A stretch of DNA of 64,000 nucleotides, from contig NZ_JAMBNQ010000003.1 of NCBI RefSeq assembly GCF_023715155.1, positions 124,001 through 188,000 on the forward strand, given 5' to 3'. Below are positions 10,107 through 21,527 of the stretch, one piece after another. Under the pieces are notes generated by a model. It saw only the letters and a program-made list of their open reading frames with translations. It was not told the DNA's origin and ran no database searches. Numbering within the stretch: position 1 is the stretch's first letter; each line of letters begins with the position of its first letter. The DNA is from Neobacillus mesonae. GTDB lineage: Bacteria; Bacillota; Bacilli; Bacillales; Cytobacillaceae. The position numbers were made by a program, and so were the translations under genes.

Positions 10107-10331
10107 TATAAAAATCTGTTTCGAGAAAATTTAGCGGCACTTTTTTAAAAAAGCAGTCAAATTCTACTGAAAATTGGCGGAATCTTCACAGAAATCACTA
10201 CTCTTAACACTAGAATCTTGTCATAATATTTTTATATTGACGAAATTTACCACAAGGAGTAAACTTAAAAACAACAACTTTAATCCTCTAATATATTAGC
10301 AGACTAAAGCAACTTGAAAAGGATGAACAAA
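10107..10331. other. AT-rich his-operon leader, no recognised element
   Basis: This gene-free stretch lies between the repeat and hisZ. I looked for a T-box (specifier stem, T-box sequence, terminator) because his operons often carry one, and saw none. No convincing sigma-A promoter pair stands out either, although the stretch must hold or follow the his promoter. Confidence 0.4.
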
Positions 10332-11504
10332 ATGAGCCAATTGTTTATGTTTGAGAAACCGTTGGGGATGCGCGATACCCTGCCGGAATTATATGAAAAG
10401 AAAGACCGGGTCCGCTTATCAATGGCGGAAACGTTCAAACTTTGGGGCTATCAATTTATTGAAACACCAACTCTCGAATATTATGAAACCGTTGGTGCCG
10501 CTTCAGCCATCAATGATGCCCAGCTGTTTAAATTACTTGATAAAGAAGGACATACCCTTGTGTTAAGACCTGAGATGACGACTCCAATTGCCCGCGTTGC
10601 TGCATCTAAACTCTTGCAGGACGATCTGCCAGTAAGGCTAGCCTATTCAGCTAACGTCTTCCGTGCCCAGCAAAGAGAGGGCGGCAGGCCGGCTGAATTT
10701 GAACAGATTGGAGTGGAATATCTTAATGAAGATACCATCTCCTGTGACGGTGAAGTCATTGCATTATTAATTTCTTCTTTAAAAAAGGCTGGCCTGGAGC
10801 AATTTCAAATCTCAATAGGTCATGCTGGATTTGCCCAGGAATTATTCGTTCAAATTTTAGGAACAAATGGACGGGCAACAGCTTTACGGAAGTTTTTATA
10901 CGAAAAAAATTATGTTGGATATCGTGAACATGTTCAGTCTTTAAATTTATCATCCATTGATAAACAAAGATTACTTAAGCTTCTCCAGTTAAGGGGCGGC
11001 GAAGAGATCATGAGCAGTGCCGCTGACATCATTGAAAATGGGGAAGGGAAAAAGGCTATCAGCGAGCTGGAAGAACTGTGGAACATTGTAAAAGATTATG
11101 GTGTTGAGGATCATGTGAAATTTGATTTTTCGATTGTCAGCCATATGAGCTATTATTCCGGTATATTATTTGAAGTCTATGCTGGAAAGGTCGGTTTTCC
11201 AATCGGTAATGGCGGCCGCTACAGCTTAATTGAAAAGTTTGGAAAGAAGGCAAGCGCCACCGGATTTGCCGTCAGACTCGATATGCTGCTTGAGGCTTTA
11301 GGAGGCAGTCAGTCTGAAACTGATTGTCATTGTATATTTTTCAGTCAGGAGCGCCGCAGCGAGGCATTTCAATTAGCAAAAGAAATGCGTGAACAGGGTC
11401 AAAAATCTATTCTTCAAGACATAAGCGGTGTGAATAATCTTGATGCTTTTACAAAGAAATTTGCTAAAACGACCTTTTTAATCGGAGGACGAAACAATGA
11501 ATAG
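10332..11504 (+). CDS. hisZ: ATP phosphoribosyltransferase regulatory subunit HisZ
   Basis: HisZ is a catalytically inactive HisRS-like protein that activates the short form of HisG. It shows class II synthetase motifs adapted to HisZ: motif 2-like VLRPEMTTPIARVAAS and FRAQQREGGRPAEFEQIGVE, and the late YYSGILFEVYAGKVGFPIGNGGRY. The ATG at 10332 lies 9 bases after AAAAGG and is preferred to TTG 10314 and ATG 10323. The protein has 390 residues. It opens the his operon; a short, HisZ-dependent hisG follows. Confidence 0.95.
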   Translation: MSQLFMFEKPLGMRDTLPELYEKKDRVRLSMAETFKLWGYQFIETPTLEYYETVGAASAINDAQLFKLLDKEGHTLVLRPEMTTPIARVAASKLLQDDLPVRLAYSANVFRAQQREGGRPAEFEQIGVEYLNEDTISCDGEVIALLISSLKKAGLEQFQISIGHAGFAQELFVQILGTNGRATALRKFLYEKNYVGYREHVQSLNLSSIDKQRLLKLLQLRGGEEIMSSAADIIENGEGKKAISELEELWNIVKDYGVEDHVKFDFSIVSHMSYYSGILFEVYAGKVGFPIGNGGRYSLIEKFGKKASATGFAVRLDMLLEALGGSQSETDCHCIFFSQERRSEAFQLAKEMREQGQKSILQDISGVNNLDAFTKKFAKTTFLIGGRNNE

Positions 11505-11528
11505 GAAATCTGATTTGGAGGTGCACCA

Positions 11529-12167
11529 ATGAATGACATTCTAACAATAGCGATGCCGAAAGGGCGTATTTTTGAAGAGGCAGCAGCATTGCTTCGTAAA
11601 GCAGGCTACAAGCTTCCGCCGGAATTTGATGACTCGCGTAAATTGATTATCGATGTACCGGAAGAAAATTTGCGGTTTATTTTATCAAAGCCAATGGATG
11701 TTGCTACTTATGTAGAACATGGCGTGGCGGATATTGGCATTGCTGGAAAGGACGTTTTGCTGGAGGAAGAGCGGGACGTTTATGAACTTCTAGATTTAAA
11801 AATCAGCGGCTGCTATTTGGCTGTTGCAGGACTGCCTGATACTAAAATGAATGATGTGGCCCCAAGGGTGGCAACCAAGTATCCAAATGTGGCGGAGGCG
11901 TATTTTCGTGAGCAGGGGGAGCAGGTCGAAATTATTAAATTAAACGGCTCCATCGAACTAGCCCCGTTGATTGGTTTATCAGACCGGATTGTCGACATTG
12001 TCTCAACCGGCCGGACGATGAGGGAAAACGGGCTCGTAGAATATGAAAGAATTGTGGATGTGACATCAAGGCTGATTGTCAATCCTGTCAGCTATCGGAT
12101 GAGGGACACTCAGATTGACGAACTTGTCTCAAGACTTCATGAAGTAGTATCAGTGGGGGAACTTTAA
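11529..12167 (+). CDS. hisG: ATP phosphoribosyltransferase, short form
   Basis: HisG catalyses the first step of histidine synthesis (ATP + PRPP to phosphoribosyl-ATP). At 212 residues it is the short form that lacks the C-terminal regulatory domain and depends on HisZ, encoded just upstream. Visible motifs are AMPKGRI at the N-terminus, GKDVLLEE and the PRPP-binding region [27 protein letters not shown] precedes the start. The stop abuts hisD. Confidence 0.98.
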   Translation: MNDILTIAMPKGRIFEEAAALLRKAGYKLPPEFDDSRKLIIDVPEENLRFILSKPMDVATYVEHGVADIGIAGKDVLLEEERDVYELLDLKISGCYLAVAGLPDTKMNDVAPRVATKYPNVAEAYFREQGEQVEIIKLNGSIELAPLIGLSDRIVDIVSTGRTMRENGLVEYERIVDVTSRLIVNPVSYRMRDTQIDELVSRLHEVVSVGEL

Positions 12168-13442
12168 ATGAAAATACTTCAAGTAAATGATCTTATTTCA
12201 ATAAAACGTTCAGTAGAATCCGGAACTTCCGAACAGCAGGCAGCTGTTCAAGCAATTATTGAAGATGTCAGAGCCCGGGGTGATCAAGCAGTCAAAGAAC
12301 TAACAGAGAAGTTTGATCAAGTTCAGCTTTCTGCCTTTTCAGTTACGGAAAAAGAAATGGAGGAGGCATATGGAAAAGTTACGGATGAGTTCGTGGCCAT
12401 TGTCCGCGAGGCAGCGGAAAATATCCGTGTTTTCCATGAAAAACAGCTTCGTCCTTCCTGGATGACGACAGAAGAGAATGGCACCATTTTAGGGCAGAAA
12501 ATGACACCGCTCGATTCTGTTGGCGTATACGTACCGGGCGGGACTGCAGCCTATCCATCTTCAGTATTAATGAATGTGGTGCCTGCAAGGGTTGCCGGCG
12601 TTAAAAGGATTGTCATGACCTCTCCTCCAGACCGGGATGGCAATTTACCAGCAGCAGTGCTTGTCGCAGCAAAAGAAGCGGGAGTGAAAGAAATCTATAA
12701 GGTCGGCGGGGCACAGGCGATTGCTTCTCTTGCCTATGGAACTGAATCCATTGCTCCTGTCGATAAAATCACCGGCCCGGGAAATATCTTTGTTGCCCTT
12801 GCTAAACGTGAGGTATATGGTGATGTCGATATTGATATGATTGCCGGGCCTAGTGAAATTGCTATTTTAGCAGATGAAACGGCAAGACCTGATGAAGTGG
12901 CGGCAGACCTTTTATCACAGGCAGAGCATGACCCTAGGGCCTGCAGTGTTTTGGTTACACCGTCTATGAAATTGGCTGAAGCTGTTTCGGCAGAGGTTGA
13001 AAAGCAGCTTGCTGTTTTACCCCGTCGCGAGATTGCAGAACGTTCCATTGCAGATTATGGTGCGATTTACGTTACCGATGGTATTGATGAAGCGGTGGAA
13101 GTCGTCAACCAGCTGGCACCAGAACATCTAGAGGTAGTTACAGCTGAGGCGGTTGAACTGCTTGGGAAAATCCGTCATGCCGGCGCTATTTTTATAGGAC
13201 GCTATAGTTCAGAACCTGTCGGCGATTATTTTGCCGGACCGAACCATGTTCTCCCGACAAATGGAACAGCAAGGTTTTCCAGTCCGCTGAACGTTGACGA
13301 TTTCCAAAAGAAATCAAGTGTTATTATTTACAGTAAGAATGCCTTTGAAGAAAATGCAGGGAAAATCGCAGCATTCGCCCGCATGGAAGGACTCGAAGCC
13401 CACGCAAGAGCTGTGGAAACAAGACTTAAGAATGATAAGTAA
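12168..13442 (+). CDS. hisD: Histidinol dehydrogenase
   Basis: HisD performs the last two oxidations, histidinol to histidine, using NAD and Zn. The 424-residue product has the conserved [15 protein letters not shown], the NAD-binding [17 protein letters not shown], the zinc-site region [12 protein letters not shown] and the late APEHLEV and [27 protein letters not shown] stretch. It starts one base after the hisG stop. A 171-base gap, unusual for this operon, separates it from hisB. Confidence 0.98.
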   Translation: MKILQVNDLISIKRSVESGTSEQQAAVQAIIEDVRARGDQAVKELTEKFDQVQLSAFSVTEKEMEEAYGKVTDEFVAIVREAAENIRVFHEKQLRPSWMTTEENGTILGQKMTPLDSVGVYVPGGTAAYPSSVLMNVVPARVAGVKRIVMTSPPDRDGNLPAAVLVAAKEAGVKEIYKVGGAQAIASLAYGTESIAPVDKITGPGNIFVALAKREVYGDVDIDMIAGPSEIAILADETARPDEVAADLLSQAEHDPRACSVLVTPSMKLAEAVSAEVEKQLAVLPRREIAERSIADYGAIYVTDGIDEAVEVVNQLAPEHLEVVTAEAVELLGKIRHAGAIFIGRYSSEPVGDYFAGPNHVLPTNGTARFSSPLNVDDFQKKSSVIIYSKNAFEENAGKIAAFARMEGLEAHARAVETRLKNDK

Positions 13443-13613
13443 GAAAATTGTATTACGGAACAAACACATATAAAAAGCACGAATGTCTTAAATAGAGCCC
13501 ATCAAAAAAGAATTAATGCACCATGAAGCTCAACATCCGGTTTTTAATCCTAATTAATGAAATACCGCAATCCAAATTTGTAAATAGAACGCATCAAAGG
13601 AGGCCAATTTCTC
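13443..13613 (+). other. 171-base gap inside the his operon with degenerate direct repeats
   Basis: AAATAGAGCCCATCAAAAA (near 13491) is echoed by AAATAGAACGCATCAAAGG (near 13583). A weaker third version (ATAGGAACGCAATAAAAA) lies in the next gap near 14228. No terminator or ORF is visible. The gap may be a decayed gene or a site of RNA processing; I cannot tell which. Confidence 0.4.
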
Positions 13614-14201
13614 ATGGAAAGAATCGCAAGAGTAGAACGTAAGACAAACGAAACTAGTATTAAACTGGCGCTGGCAGTCGACGGTGAGGGCCGTTCTGAT
13701 CTTGAAACAGGCGTTCCCTTCATGACCCATATGCTTGATTTGTTCACAAAACACGGTCAATTTAATTTAACTGTAGACGCCAGTGGAGATGTGGAGGTAG
13801 ATGACCACCATACAACAGAAGATATCGGCATTTGTTTAGGACAAGCACTCCGTGAAGCACTTGGAGACAAGCGAGGAATCAAGCGTTACGGAAATGCCTT
13901 CGTGCCAATGGATGATGCACTGGCACAAGTAGTAGTAGACCTCAGCAACCGCCCGCACTTTGAAATGCGCGGTGAATTTCCTGGACAAAAGGTTGGAACA
14001 TTTGATACAGAGCTGGTCCATGAATTTCTTTGGAAACTTGCATTAGAAGCTCGAATGAACCTGCATGTCATTGTTCATTACGGAAAAAATACACACCATA
14101 TGATTGAAGCTGTTTTTAAAGCTTTGGGCCGGGCACTTGACGAAGCGACAACTGTTGACCCTAGGATCAAAGGTGTTCCGTCAACAAAAGGAATGCTGTA
14201 A
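13614..14201 (+). CDS. hisB: Imidazoleglycerol-phosphate dehydratase
   Basis: HisB is the Mn-dependent dehydratase of histidine synthesis. The 195-residue monofunctional form carries both metal-binding motifs, VDDHHTTEDIGICLGQA (near 63-79) and the late HHMIEAVFKALGRAL. The start has an AAAGGAGG site. Other his genes flank it, with gaps on both sides (171 and 63 bases). Confidence 0.98.
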   Translation: MERIARVERKTNETSIKLALAVDGEGRSDLETGVPFMTHMLDLFTKHGQFNLTVDASGDVEVDDHHTTEDIGICLGQALREALGDKRGIKRYGNAFVPMDDALAQVVVDLSNRPHFEMRGEFPGQKVGTFDTELVHEFLWKLALEARMNLHVIVHYGKNTHHMIEAVFKALGRALDEATTVDPRIKGVPSTKGML

Positions 14202-14264
14202 TAAAAATAAGCGTCTACCATTCATACATAGGAACGCAATAAAAATTTGGGGCGGTGATTCACC

Positions 14265-14888
14265 ATGATAGGAATTGTCGACTATGGCATGGGAAATTTG
14301 TTCAGTGTCAGTAAAGCACTGGAACGGCTCAATGCCGATTATTTTATCTCAGCAGATAAAAACCAGCTATTAAACGCAGATGCCCTGATTCTACCGGGAG
14401 TTGGCGCTTTTCGAGATGCGATGGACCAGCTGCCGGCAGATACAATAAAGGAGTTTGCTGCTTCAGGGAAACCGCTTCTCGGCATCTGCCTTGGCATGCA
14501 GTTATTATTTGAAAACAGCGAAGAAAATGGTTTTACAGAAGGCTTAGGCCTATTGCCGGGCAGTGTGCGCCGTTTCCCAGGAAAAGAGGGCACAGCATCA
14601 TACAAAGTGCCTCACATGGGCTGGAACCGGCTGGAGTTTGTAAAATCTTCACCGCTTACGGAAGAACTTGAGGAAGATTATGTTTATTTCGTCCATTCGT
14701 ACTTTGTCAATGCAGAGGATTCCGCCGTTGTCTTGGCCAAAACGGATTATCATGCACAGGTGGCAGCTGTGGTAGGAAGAGACAATATTTTCGGGATGCA
14801 ATTTCACCCGGAAAAAAGCAGTAAGCTGGGGATGTCACTGCTAGCAAACTTTTTAAAAATAGTTGGGGAAAGGAACGCGGTTCGATGA
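14265..14888 (+). CDS. hisH: Imidazole glycerol phosphate synthase, glutaminase subunit
   Basis: HisH is the class I glutamine amidotransferase that feeds ammonia to HisF. It shows the nucleophile elbow [10 protein letters not shown] with the active cysteine near residue 79, and the His-Glu pair in MQFHPEKSS near 180. The 207 residues are standard. It overlaps hisA by 4 bases, so hisH-hisA-hisF-hisI form a tightly coupled block. Confidence 0.98.
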   Translation: MIGIVDYGMGNLFSVSKALERLNADYFISADKNQLLNADALILPGVGAFRDAMDQLPADTIKEFAASGKPLLGICLGMQLLFENSEENGFTEGLGLLPGSVRRFPGKEGTASYKVPHMGWNRLEFVKSSPLTEELEEDYVYFVHSYFVNAEDSAVVLAKTDYHAQVAAVVGRDNIFGMQFHPEKSSKLGMSLLANFLKIVGERNAVR

Positions 14889-15616
14889 GCTTAACAATTT
14901 ATCCGGCAATTGACATGCGGGGCGGGAAATGTGTCCGCCTGCTGCAGGGGGACTATGATAAGGAAACAGTATATGGGGATTCCCCATTTGATATGGCCGG
15001 GCAATTTGCTGCAGATGGGGCAGAGTGGATTCACATGGTCGACCTTGACGGAGCCAAAGACGGAAGACGGGTGAACGACTCATTTGTCATTGAAGCGGCA
15101 AAAAAACTGCAGAATGTAAAGATTCAAATTGGCGGCGGTATTCGTACGGAAACAGATATTGCTCATTACCTTGAAAATGAAGTGGACCGTGTGATTATCG
15201 GTAGTATTGCTGTTTCAAATCCTGAGTTTGCAATCGATATGATTCAGAAATATGGTTCGAAAATTGCAATTGGAATTGATGCAAAAAACGGTTATGTTGC
15301 TACACACGGCTGGATTGAAACATCCGAAGTTAAAGCAATCGAACTCGGCAAGCGTTTTGCAGAAGCTGGGGCAGAAACATTTATTTTTACCGACATTGCA
15401 ACAGACGGTATGCTATCAGGTCCTAATATTGCGGCTGTTAAAGAAATGGCAGAAGTGACCGGCAAAAATGTGATTGCATCGGGCGGAGTCAGCAGTCTGG
15501 CAGATCTTAAAGCACTGGCTGAAACCAAAATCATCAGCGGCGCCATTGTTGGAAAAGCCTTATACGAAAAGCGTTTCAGCCTTAAGGATGCCTTAAAGGA
15601 GGCAGGGGCTGTATGA
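14885..15616 (+). CDS. hisA: ProFAR isomerase
   Basis: HisA is the (beta/alpha)8-barrel phosphoribosylformimino-5-aminoimidazole carboxamide ribotide isomerase. The first catalytic Asp is in [14 protein letters not shown]. The second phosphate site includes IQIGGGIRT, with TDGMLSGPN and [11 protein letters not shown] in the C-terminal half. The 243 residues are typical. It overlaps hisH and hisF by 4 bases each. Confidence 0.98.
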   Translation: MSLTIYPAIDMRGGKCVRLLQGDYDKETVYGDSPFDMAGQFAADGAEWIHMVDLDGAKDGRRVNDSFVIEAAKKLQNVKIQIGGGIRTETDIAHYLENEVDRVIIGSIAVSNPEFAIDMIQKYGSKIAIGIDAKNGYVATHGWIETSEVKAIELGKRFAEAGAETFIFTDIATDGMLSGPNIAAVKEMAEVTGKNVIASGGVSSLADLKALAETKIISGAIVGKALYEKRFSLKDALKEAGAV

Positions 15617-16374
15617 CATTGACAAAAAGAATTATTCCCTGCCTGGATGTAAAGGATGGACGTGTTGTAAAAGGGGTTCAATTTGTCCAGCTTCGCGATG
15701 CCGGCGATCCAGTTGAACTTGCACGATTTTACGATGAGCAGAGGGCAGATGAATTAGTGTTTTTGGACATTTCGGCGTCAGTGGAAGGACGAAAAACAAT
15801 GGTCGAGGTAGTGAAAGCTGTTGCTTCAGAGCTTGCCATTCCATTCACGGTTGGAGGCGGCATCAATTCTCTAGAGGATATGAAAAAAATCCTTCGCGCG
15901 GGTGCTGACAAAGTATCACTAAATACAGCTGCTGTCCAAAATCCAGAACTAATTAAAGAAGGGGCAGGTTTTTTCGGTTCACAATGTATTGTGGTTGCTA
16001 TTGATGCAAAATTTGACCCGGAAGTGAACACTTGGCGCGTTTACACCCATGGCGGCCGGAAGCCGACTGAAAAACTGGTCATTAACTGGGCCAAAGAAGC
16101 CATGGAACTTGGCGCCGGAGAAATTTTGTTAACAAGCATGGATAGTGACGGTGAAAAACATGGATTTGATCTGGCACTGACAAAAGCGGTAAGTGAGGCG
16201 GTAACAATACCGGTCATTGCCTCAGGCGGTGCAGGAAATGCTGAACATTTTGCCGAAGCATTCGAAGAAGGAAAAGCAGATGCAGCCTTAGCAGCTTCGA
16301 TTTTTCACTATAAAGAAACCTCTGTCCATGAAGTGAAAAGCTATTTGAGCGAAAAGGGAGTGACGGTTCGATGA
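15613..16374 (+). CDS. hisF: Imidazole glycerol phosphate synthase, cyclase subunit
   Basis: HisF is the (beta/alpha)8 barrel that uses HisH-derived ammonia to form IGP and AICAR. It has [15 protein letters not shown] at the N-terminus with the catalytic Asp, [27 protein letters not shown] with the second Asp, and [13 protein letters not shown]. The 253 residues are standard. It overlaps hisA and hisI by 4 bases each. Confidence 0.98.
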   Translation: MTLTKRIIPCLDVKDGRVVKGVQFVQLRDAGDPVELARFYDEQRADELVFLDISASVEGRKTMVEVVKAVASELAIPFTVGGGINSLEDMKKILRAGADKVSLNTAAVQNPELIKEGAGFFGSQCIVVAIDAKFDPEVNTWRVYTHGGRKPTEKLVINWAKEAMELGAGEILLTSMDSDGEKHGFDLALTKAVSEAVTIPVIASGGAGNAEHFAEAFEEGKADAALAASIFHYKETSVHEVKSYLSEKGVTVR

Positions 16375-17003
16375 ATACGAACGAAGTAAAATTTGATGAA
16401 AAAGGTCTTGTTCCTGCCATCATCCAAGATGCAGAAACGATGGAAGTATTGACATTAGCATATATGAATAAGGAATCGCTTGAAAAAACCCAGGAAACAG
16501 GTGAAACATGGCTTTATAGCAGATCTCGAAAGGAACTGTGGCATAAGGGTGAAACGAGCGGCAATACCCAGTCTGTTGTAGAAATCAAATATGACTGTGA
16601 CAAAGATGCCCTGCTTGTACTAGTCAACCCTAAAGGACCGGCTTGCCATACTGGAGCAGTCAGCTGTTTTTCGCAAAATGCTGTGGATAGAAAAACCAAC
16701 TTAGGAGAATTTCAGATTCTGCAAACACTCGAGAAAATCATTCAACAACGCGAGCAGGAACGTCCTGAGGGTGCCTACACCACCTATCTTTTTGAAAAAG
16801 GCGTCGATAAGATTTTGAAAAAAGTCGGTGAAGAATCTGCAGAAGTTATTATTGCTGCAAAAAACCGAAGCCAGGAAGAATTAAAATGGGAAGCCGCAGA
16901 CCTTTTGTATCACCTGCAGGTATTGTTGGTAGAACAAGGCCTTCCATTAAAAGAAGTATTACAAACACTTGAAGCAAGACATAAGCAAAAAGACCGGTCC
17001 TAA
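16371..17003 (+). CDS. hisI: Bifunctional phosphoribosyl-AMP cyclohydrolase / phosphoribosyl-ATP pyrophosphatase
   Basis: This is a two-domain fusion for steps 2 and 3 of histidine synthesis. The HisI cyclohydrolase part (about 1-115) contains [26 protein letters not shown], the Zn/Mg residues in [12 protein letters not shown] and [12 protein letters not shown]. The HisE pyrophosphatase part (about 118-210) contains [15 protein letters not shown] and [10 protein letters not shown]. It is the last his gene. A weak hairpin (AGACCGGTCC / GGCTGGTCT near 16989-17014) overlaps the stop. Confidence 0.98.
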   Translation: MNTNEVKFDEKGLVPAIIQDAETMEVLTLAYMNKESLEKTQETGETWLYSRSRKELWHKGETSGNTQSVVEIKYDCDKDALLVLVNPKGPACHTGAVSCFSQNAVDRKTNLGEFQILQTLEKIIQQREQERPEGAYTTYLFEKGVDKILKKVGEESAEVIIAAKNRSQEELKWEAADLLYHLQVLLVEQGLPLKEVLQTLEARHKQKDRS

Positions 17004-17040
17004 GGCTGGTCTTTGCGCTGAGTAAAGAAAAATATAGACT

Positions 17041-17236
17041 AGAGACATTGAAAATGGTTCAGGCAAGCAGCCTCCCTTCGAGGTTAAATAATCCTTCAGC
17101 CCTAAAAGTCAAATACCAGACTTTTAGGGCTGAAGAACATTTCCAAGCCTTGAGGCTGGCCGCTGGGGAAGCTGGTAAGAATCATCATCTCAGGAACAAG
17201 CCTGTGCTTGTTTCGAAGGCGCTTGCGCTGGTTTAA
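17041..17236. repeat. Degenerate intergenic repeat with perfect 16-bp hairpin
   Basis: The segment contains CCTCCCTTCGAGGTTAAATA, a perfect inverted repeat TTCAGCCCTAAAAGTC / GACTTTTAGGGCTGAA (17095-17110 and 17119-17134) with an 8-base loop, and GTGCTTGTTTCGAAGGCGCTTGCGC at the end (17201-17230). The boundaries and order of motifs match the segment at 28825-29025, so these are two decayed members of one Bacillus repeat family. There is no T tract after the hairpin. The ORF through it is spurious. Confidence 0.65.
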
Positions 17237-17331
17237 TTTCCATCTACCCCCGGCATAAATCCCTTCTCGTACCACCGGTAAATATGTTATACTACATTAG
17301 TTGTGGTTATTAAAGGATGATGGAGGACCTC

Positions 17332-18825
17332 ATGAGCAGAGACGCAAAAGCAAGAATGGATAAGGGGAAAATTGTTTCATTTATTCCAACGGGGGAATAT
17401 TACTTTAAGAAGGGTATCAAGGCATACCATCGACGTGATTTTTTAAAAGCTAAAAAATATCTGGGACGGGCGCTACAGCTTGAGCCGGGCGAACCGATGA
17501 TAGCATGCCAGCTGGCCATTGTGTCAACAGAACTGGGCGAATTTGAACATTCCAACCGACTCTTACACCTCATCCTTGAAGATCTTGATCATGAAATGGT
17601 AGAATGCCACTACTTTCTAGCAAATAATTATGCCCATATGGGATTTTTTAAAGATGCATACCACCATACGGTTACTTATTTACAGATGGATCCAGATGGT
17701 GATTTTACAGAAGATGCAGAGGAACTGCTTGAATTGCTCGCTTTTGAAGAGGATGTAGTAGAGGACGAACTGTATCAGCAGGATGACCTCATTATCAAGC
17801 AGGAGCAGGCTCGAGACCTTTTGGAAACAGGCTATTTTCCAAAGGCTATAGAGCTGTTAAAAGAAGTTGTTGAAGAATATCCGGAATACTGGTCTGCCTA
17901 TAACAATTTAGCACTTGCTTATTTTTATTTAGGCAAAACAGAGAAAGCGGAAGCCATTTTAGATGAAGTGCTTGAACGAAATCCAGGTAATCTTCATGCA
18001 TTATGCAATAAGATGGTGTTTGCCTATTATCAAGGACAAACAGAATTTGTGAACCAAATGCTTGAATCATTAATGAAAATTCAGCCGCTCCTAAGCGAGC
18101 AGAAATTTAAGCTTGGTACATCATTTGCATTAGTCGGTGAATATGAGCAGGCCTTTTTATGGCTGAAAAAGCTTTATAAAACCGGTTTTGATGGAGACAG
18201 CCCATTTTATTATTGGCTTTCTTATTCAGCCCATTACACCGGACATGAGAATTTTGCCAAAGCCATTTGGAAAAAACTGATTGAGTTAAATCCTGAAAAA
18301 GAAGGCAATGAACCATGGCTGGCTGATCAGGATCAAGTGAATGGATTTGAAGATCTTTCGGGTTCTATTTTTCAAAAACTTGAAAGTGACTATGTAGAAG
18401 AACGGCTTTTCGCTCTTTTCTTGACATCTGTATCAAGCAAAAAAGAGGAAATTATCACTTCGAAACGGCTGTTTCAAAATCACAAATTTACGACTTTAGA
18501 AAAAGAATATATATCACTAATACGTTCAGGCAAAACATCGGCAACAGCAGACGCACAGGAAATTGCAGAGCTGTTCTATGAAACATATCAGCCGATTGGA
18601 ACCGTTGAAGCCGGACTTTACCTGATGTTGTTTTCCGTGTTTGTAGAAGTGTCCAAAGCAGGTATTAGGTTAAAGAATAAACGGGCTTGGGCAGGGGCTG
18701 TTGAATATGTATGGCACAAGCTCCGCAGTGAAAAGGTTTCACAGCAGGACGTGGCAAAACGGTATGCAATTTCACCAGCAACCATTGGAAAATATGTGAA
18801 GCTTGTCAATGAGTTTTTAAACTAA
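17332..18825 (+). CDS. yvcD: TPR-repeat protein (YvcD-type)
   Basis: A soluble protein of about 497 residues with tetratricopeptide-like units: AYHRRDFLKAKKYLGRALQL, residues ~175-215 with YWSAYNNLALAYFYLGKTEKAEAI, and GNLHALCNKMVFAYYQG. Its C-terminus ends in a helix-turn-helix-like stretch (SQQDVAKRYAISPATIGKYV). ATG 17332 follows GGAGGA closely; ATG 17317 is an alternative. The function is unknown. The place between his and trxB is as in B. subtilis. Confidence 0.85.
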   Translation: MSRDAKARMDKGKIVSFIPTGEYYFKKGIKAYHRRDFLKAKKYLGRALQLEPGEPMIACQLAIVSTELGEFEHSNRLLHLILEDLDHEMVECHYFLANNYAHMGFFKDAYHHTVTYLQMDPDGDFTEDAEELLELLAFEEDVVEDELYQQDDLIIKQEQARDLLETGYFPKAIELLKEVVEEYPEYWSAYNNLALAYFYLGKTEKAEAILDEVLERNPGNLHALCNKMVFAYYQGQTEFVNQMLESLMKIQPLLSEQKFKLGTSFALVGEYEQAFLWLKKLYKTGFDGDSPFYYWLSYSAHYTGHENFAKAIWKKLIELNPEKEGNEPWLADQDQVNGFEDLSGSIFQKLESDYVEERLFALFLTSVSSKKEEIITSKRLFQNHKFTTLEKEYISLIRSGKTSATADAQEIAELFYETYQPIGTVEAGLYLMLFSVFVEVSKAGIRLKNKRAWAGAVEYVWHKLRSEKVSQQDVAKRYAISPATIGKYVKLVNEFLN

Positions 18826-18862
18826 AAAGGTAAGCAGATTCTTGGACTATAAATCAATTGTT

Positions 18863-18907
18863 TAATACGATTAAGTAGGGGATACTATGCTTAATCGTAT
18901 TTTTTTA
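18863..18907 (+). terminator. Rho-independent terminator after yvcD
   Basis: A stem AATACGATTAAG / CTTAATCGTATT is followed by a T7 run. Confidence 0.92.
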
Positions 18908-18951
18908 TACACCAGCTTAGGAGGAAGAACCGCTTAAGCTGTTTTAAATAA

Positions 18952-19917
<966 letters not shown>

Positions 19918-20011
19918 AATTAATTCTTTTATCATTTAACTGTAACAGTTGTGAAATAAAGATAAGGTATGATAAAAGAAATTGACCCCCTTTAATTTTA
20001 TATACTTTTAA

Positions 20012-20040
20012 ATGCGCAGGACCAGCCTGTGCTATTTTTT
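20012..20040 (+). terminator. Rho-independent terminator after trxB
   Basis: A stem GCGCAGG / CCTGTGC over a 5-base loop is followed by a T-rich tail. A further inverted repeat (TTCTTTTATCAT / ATGATAAAAGAA, 19924-19980) lies between it and the trxB stop. Confidence 0.82.
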
Positions 20041-20158
20041 TTGGATGTTTTTACTTTCTTAATTCATTGTGACTGTTTGTTAAAAATAGTATAATAAATA
20101 GACTAAAATTTATCATGGAATATAAGTGCACATAGCACTCGTAAAGAGGGTGAAAAGA

Positions 20159-20617
20159 ATGCAGCGGGTTACCAATTGTGTGTTGGCAAAAGATAATAAA
20201 GTTTTGTTGCTGCAAAAACCGCGCCGTGGATGGTGGGTAGCGCCAGGCGGGAAGATGGAGCCGGGTGAATCAGTCCGCGATTCGTGTATCAGAGAATTTC
20301 GTGAGGAAACAGGAATATATTTAAAAAACCCCCAGTTAAAAGGGATTTTTACCATGATCATGAAAGAAGGAGATCAGCTTCTTTCAGAATGGATGATGTT
20401 TACATTTGTGGCGACAGAATCTGATGGCATTGACCTTGATGAATCCGAAGAAGGAAAGCTTGCATGGCATCCGTTTGACGATATCAAAGATCTGCCGATG
20501 GCCTCCGGTGATCACCATATTATTGATTACATGATTCATGGAAAAGGAATCATCTATGGCACTTTTACCTATACAAAAGAATTTAAACTAATCAGTTACC
20601 GATTAGATCCCAGCTAA
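20159..20617 (+). CDS. yvcI: NUDIX hydrolase (YvcI-type)
   Basis: A nucleotide pyrophosphohydrolase of the 8-oxo-dGTPase-like group. The NUDIX box [23 protein letters not shown] is complete (GX5EX7REUXEEXG), at about residues 27-49. ATG 20159 follows AAAGAGGG at 9 bases; the GTG further upstream is not needed and would lengthen the N-terminus beyond relatives. The 152 residues fit. The substrate is not known. It leads the yvcI-rapZ-glmR-whiA-crh operon. Confidence 0.92.
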   Translation: MQRVTNCVLAKDNKVLLLQKPRRGWWVAPGGKMEPGESVRDSCIREFREETGIYLKNPQLKGIFTMIMKEGDQLLSEWMMFTFVATESDGIDLDESEEGKLAWHPFDDIKDLPMASGDHHIIDYMIHGKGIIYGTFTYTKEFKLISYRLDPS

Positions 20618-20633
20618 TGGAGGAGTTTTTAAA

Positions 20634-21527
20634 ATGAGTACCGGTTCGACAAGTGATGTTCAAATTGTGATAATTACTGGAATGTCCGGCGCTGGAAAAA
20701 CGGTTGCCATCCAAAGCTTTGAAGATTTAGGTTTTTTCTGTGTTGACAATTTGCCTCCTACATTGCTTCCTAAGTTTCTGGAACTAATGAAAGATTCAGG
20801 GAATAAAATGAATAAAGTGGCCCTTGTAATGGATTTAAGGGGCCGCGAATTTTTTGACAGTCTTTTTAAATCATTGGATGAATTGGGGGAGACATCTTGG
20901 GTGACACCCAGCATCCTTTTTTTAGATGCGGATGACTCCACATTGGTCCGCAGGTACAAAGAAACCAGAAGATCCCATCCACTTGCAAAATCAGGTCTTC
21001 CGCTTGAAGGGATTACACTGGAGCGGGAGCTTTTAGAGGAATTAAAGGGAAGAGCTCAGATAATTTACAACACTTCCCAGATGAAACCTCGGGAATTACG
21101 TGAGAAGATAGTAACGGAATTTAGTGCAAATAAACAATCTATTTTTACCGTCAATGTCGTGTCATTTGGATTTAAATATGGAATCCCTATCGATGCTGAC
21201 CTTGTTTTTGATGTGCGATTTTTACCAAACCCGCATTATATAGACCATATGCGTCCGAAAACAGGTCTGGATGAAGATGTCTCCAGTTATGTTCTAAAAT
21301 GGAATGAAACACAAAAGTTTCTGGATAAGGTGACAGATTTGCTGGGGTTTATGCTGCCTCATTATAAGCGTGAAGGGAAAGCCCAGCTTGTCATCGCGAT
21401 TGGCTGTACCGGGGGACAGCATCGTTCAGTTGCATTAGCTGAATACATCGGAAAGTTCTTCCAAGGTGATTATAAAACTGTTGTTTCCCATCGTGACATT
21501 GAGAGGAGAAAGGAAAAAACAACATGA
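20634..21527 (+). CDS. rapZ: RNase adapter / nucleotide-binding protein RapZ (YvcJ)
   Basis: A P-loop nucleotide-binding protein of the RapZ/YvcJ family. The Walker A GMSGAGKT is at residues 16-23, and the C-terminal ligand-binding domain carries the conserved [17 protein letters not shown]. In Gram-negatives it controls glmS mRNA decay; in Bacillus the role is less defined and linked to competence. The 297 residues are normal. It overlaps glmR by 4 bases. Confidence 0.96.
   Translation: MSTGSTSDVQIVIITGMSGAGKTVAIQSFEDLGFFCVDNLPPTLLPKFLELMKDSGNKMNKVALVMDLRGREFFDSLFKSLDELGETSWVTPSILFLDADDSTLVRRYKETRRSHPLAKSGLPLEGITLERELLEELKGRAQIIYNTSQMKPRELREKIVTEFSANKQSIFTVNVVSFGFKYGIPIDADLVFDVRFLPNPHYIDHMRPKTGLDEDVSSYVLKWNETQKFLDKVTDLLGFMLPHYKREGKAQLVIAIGCTGGQHRSVALAEYIGKFFQGDYKTVVSHRDIERRKEKTT

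Noticed and set aside
10107-10331. T-box or other riboswitch before hisZ
   Set aside because: No T-box sequence, specifier loop or terminator/antiterminator pair could be found.
17048-17236. 62-aa ORF after hisI
   Set aside because: It lies wholly in a degenerate repeat, including a perfect hairpin; no ribosome site.
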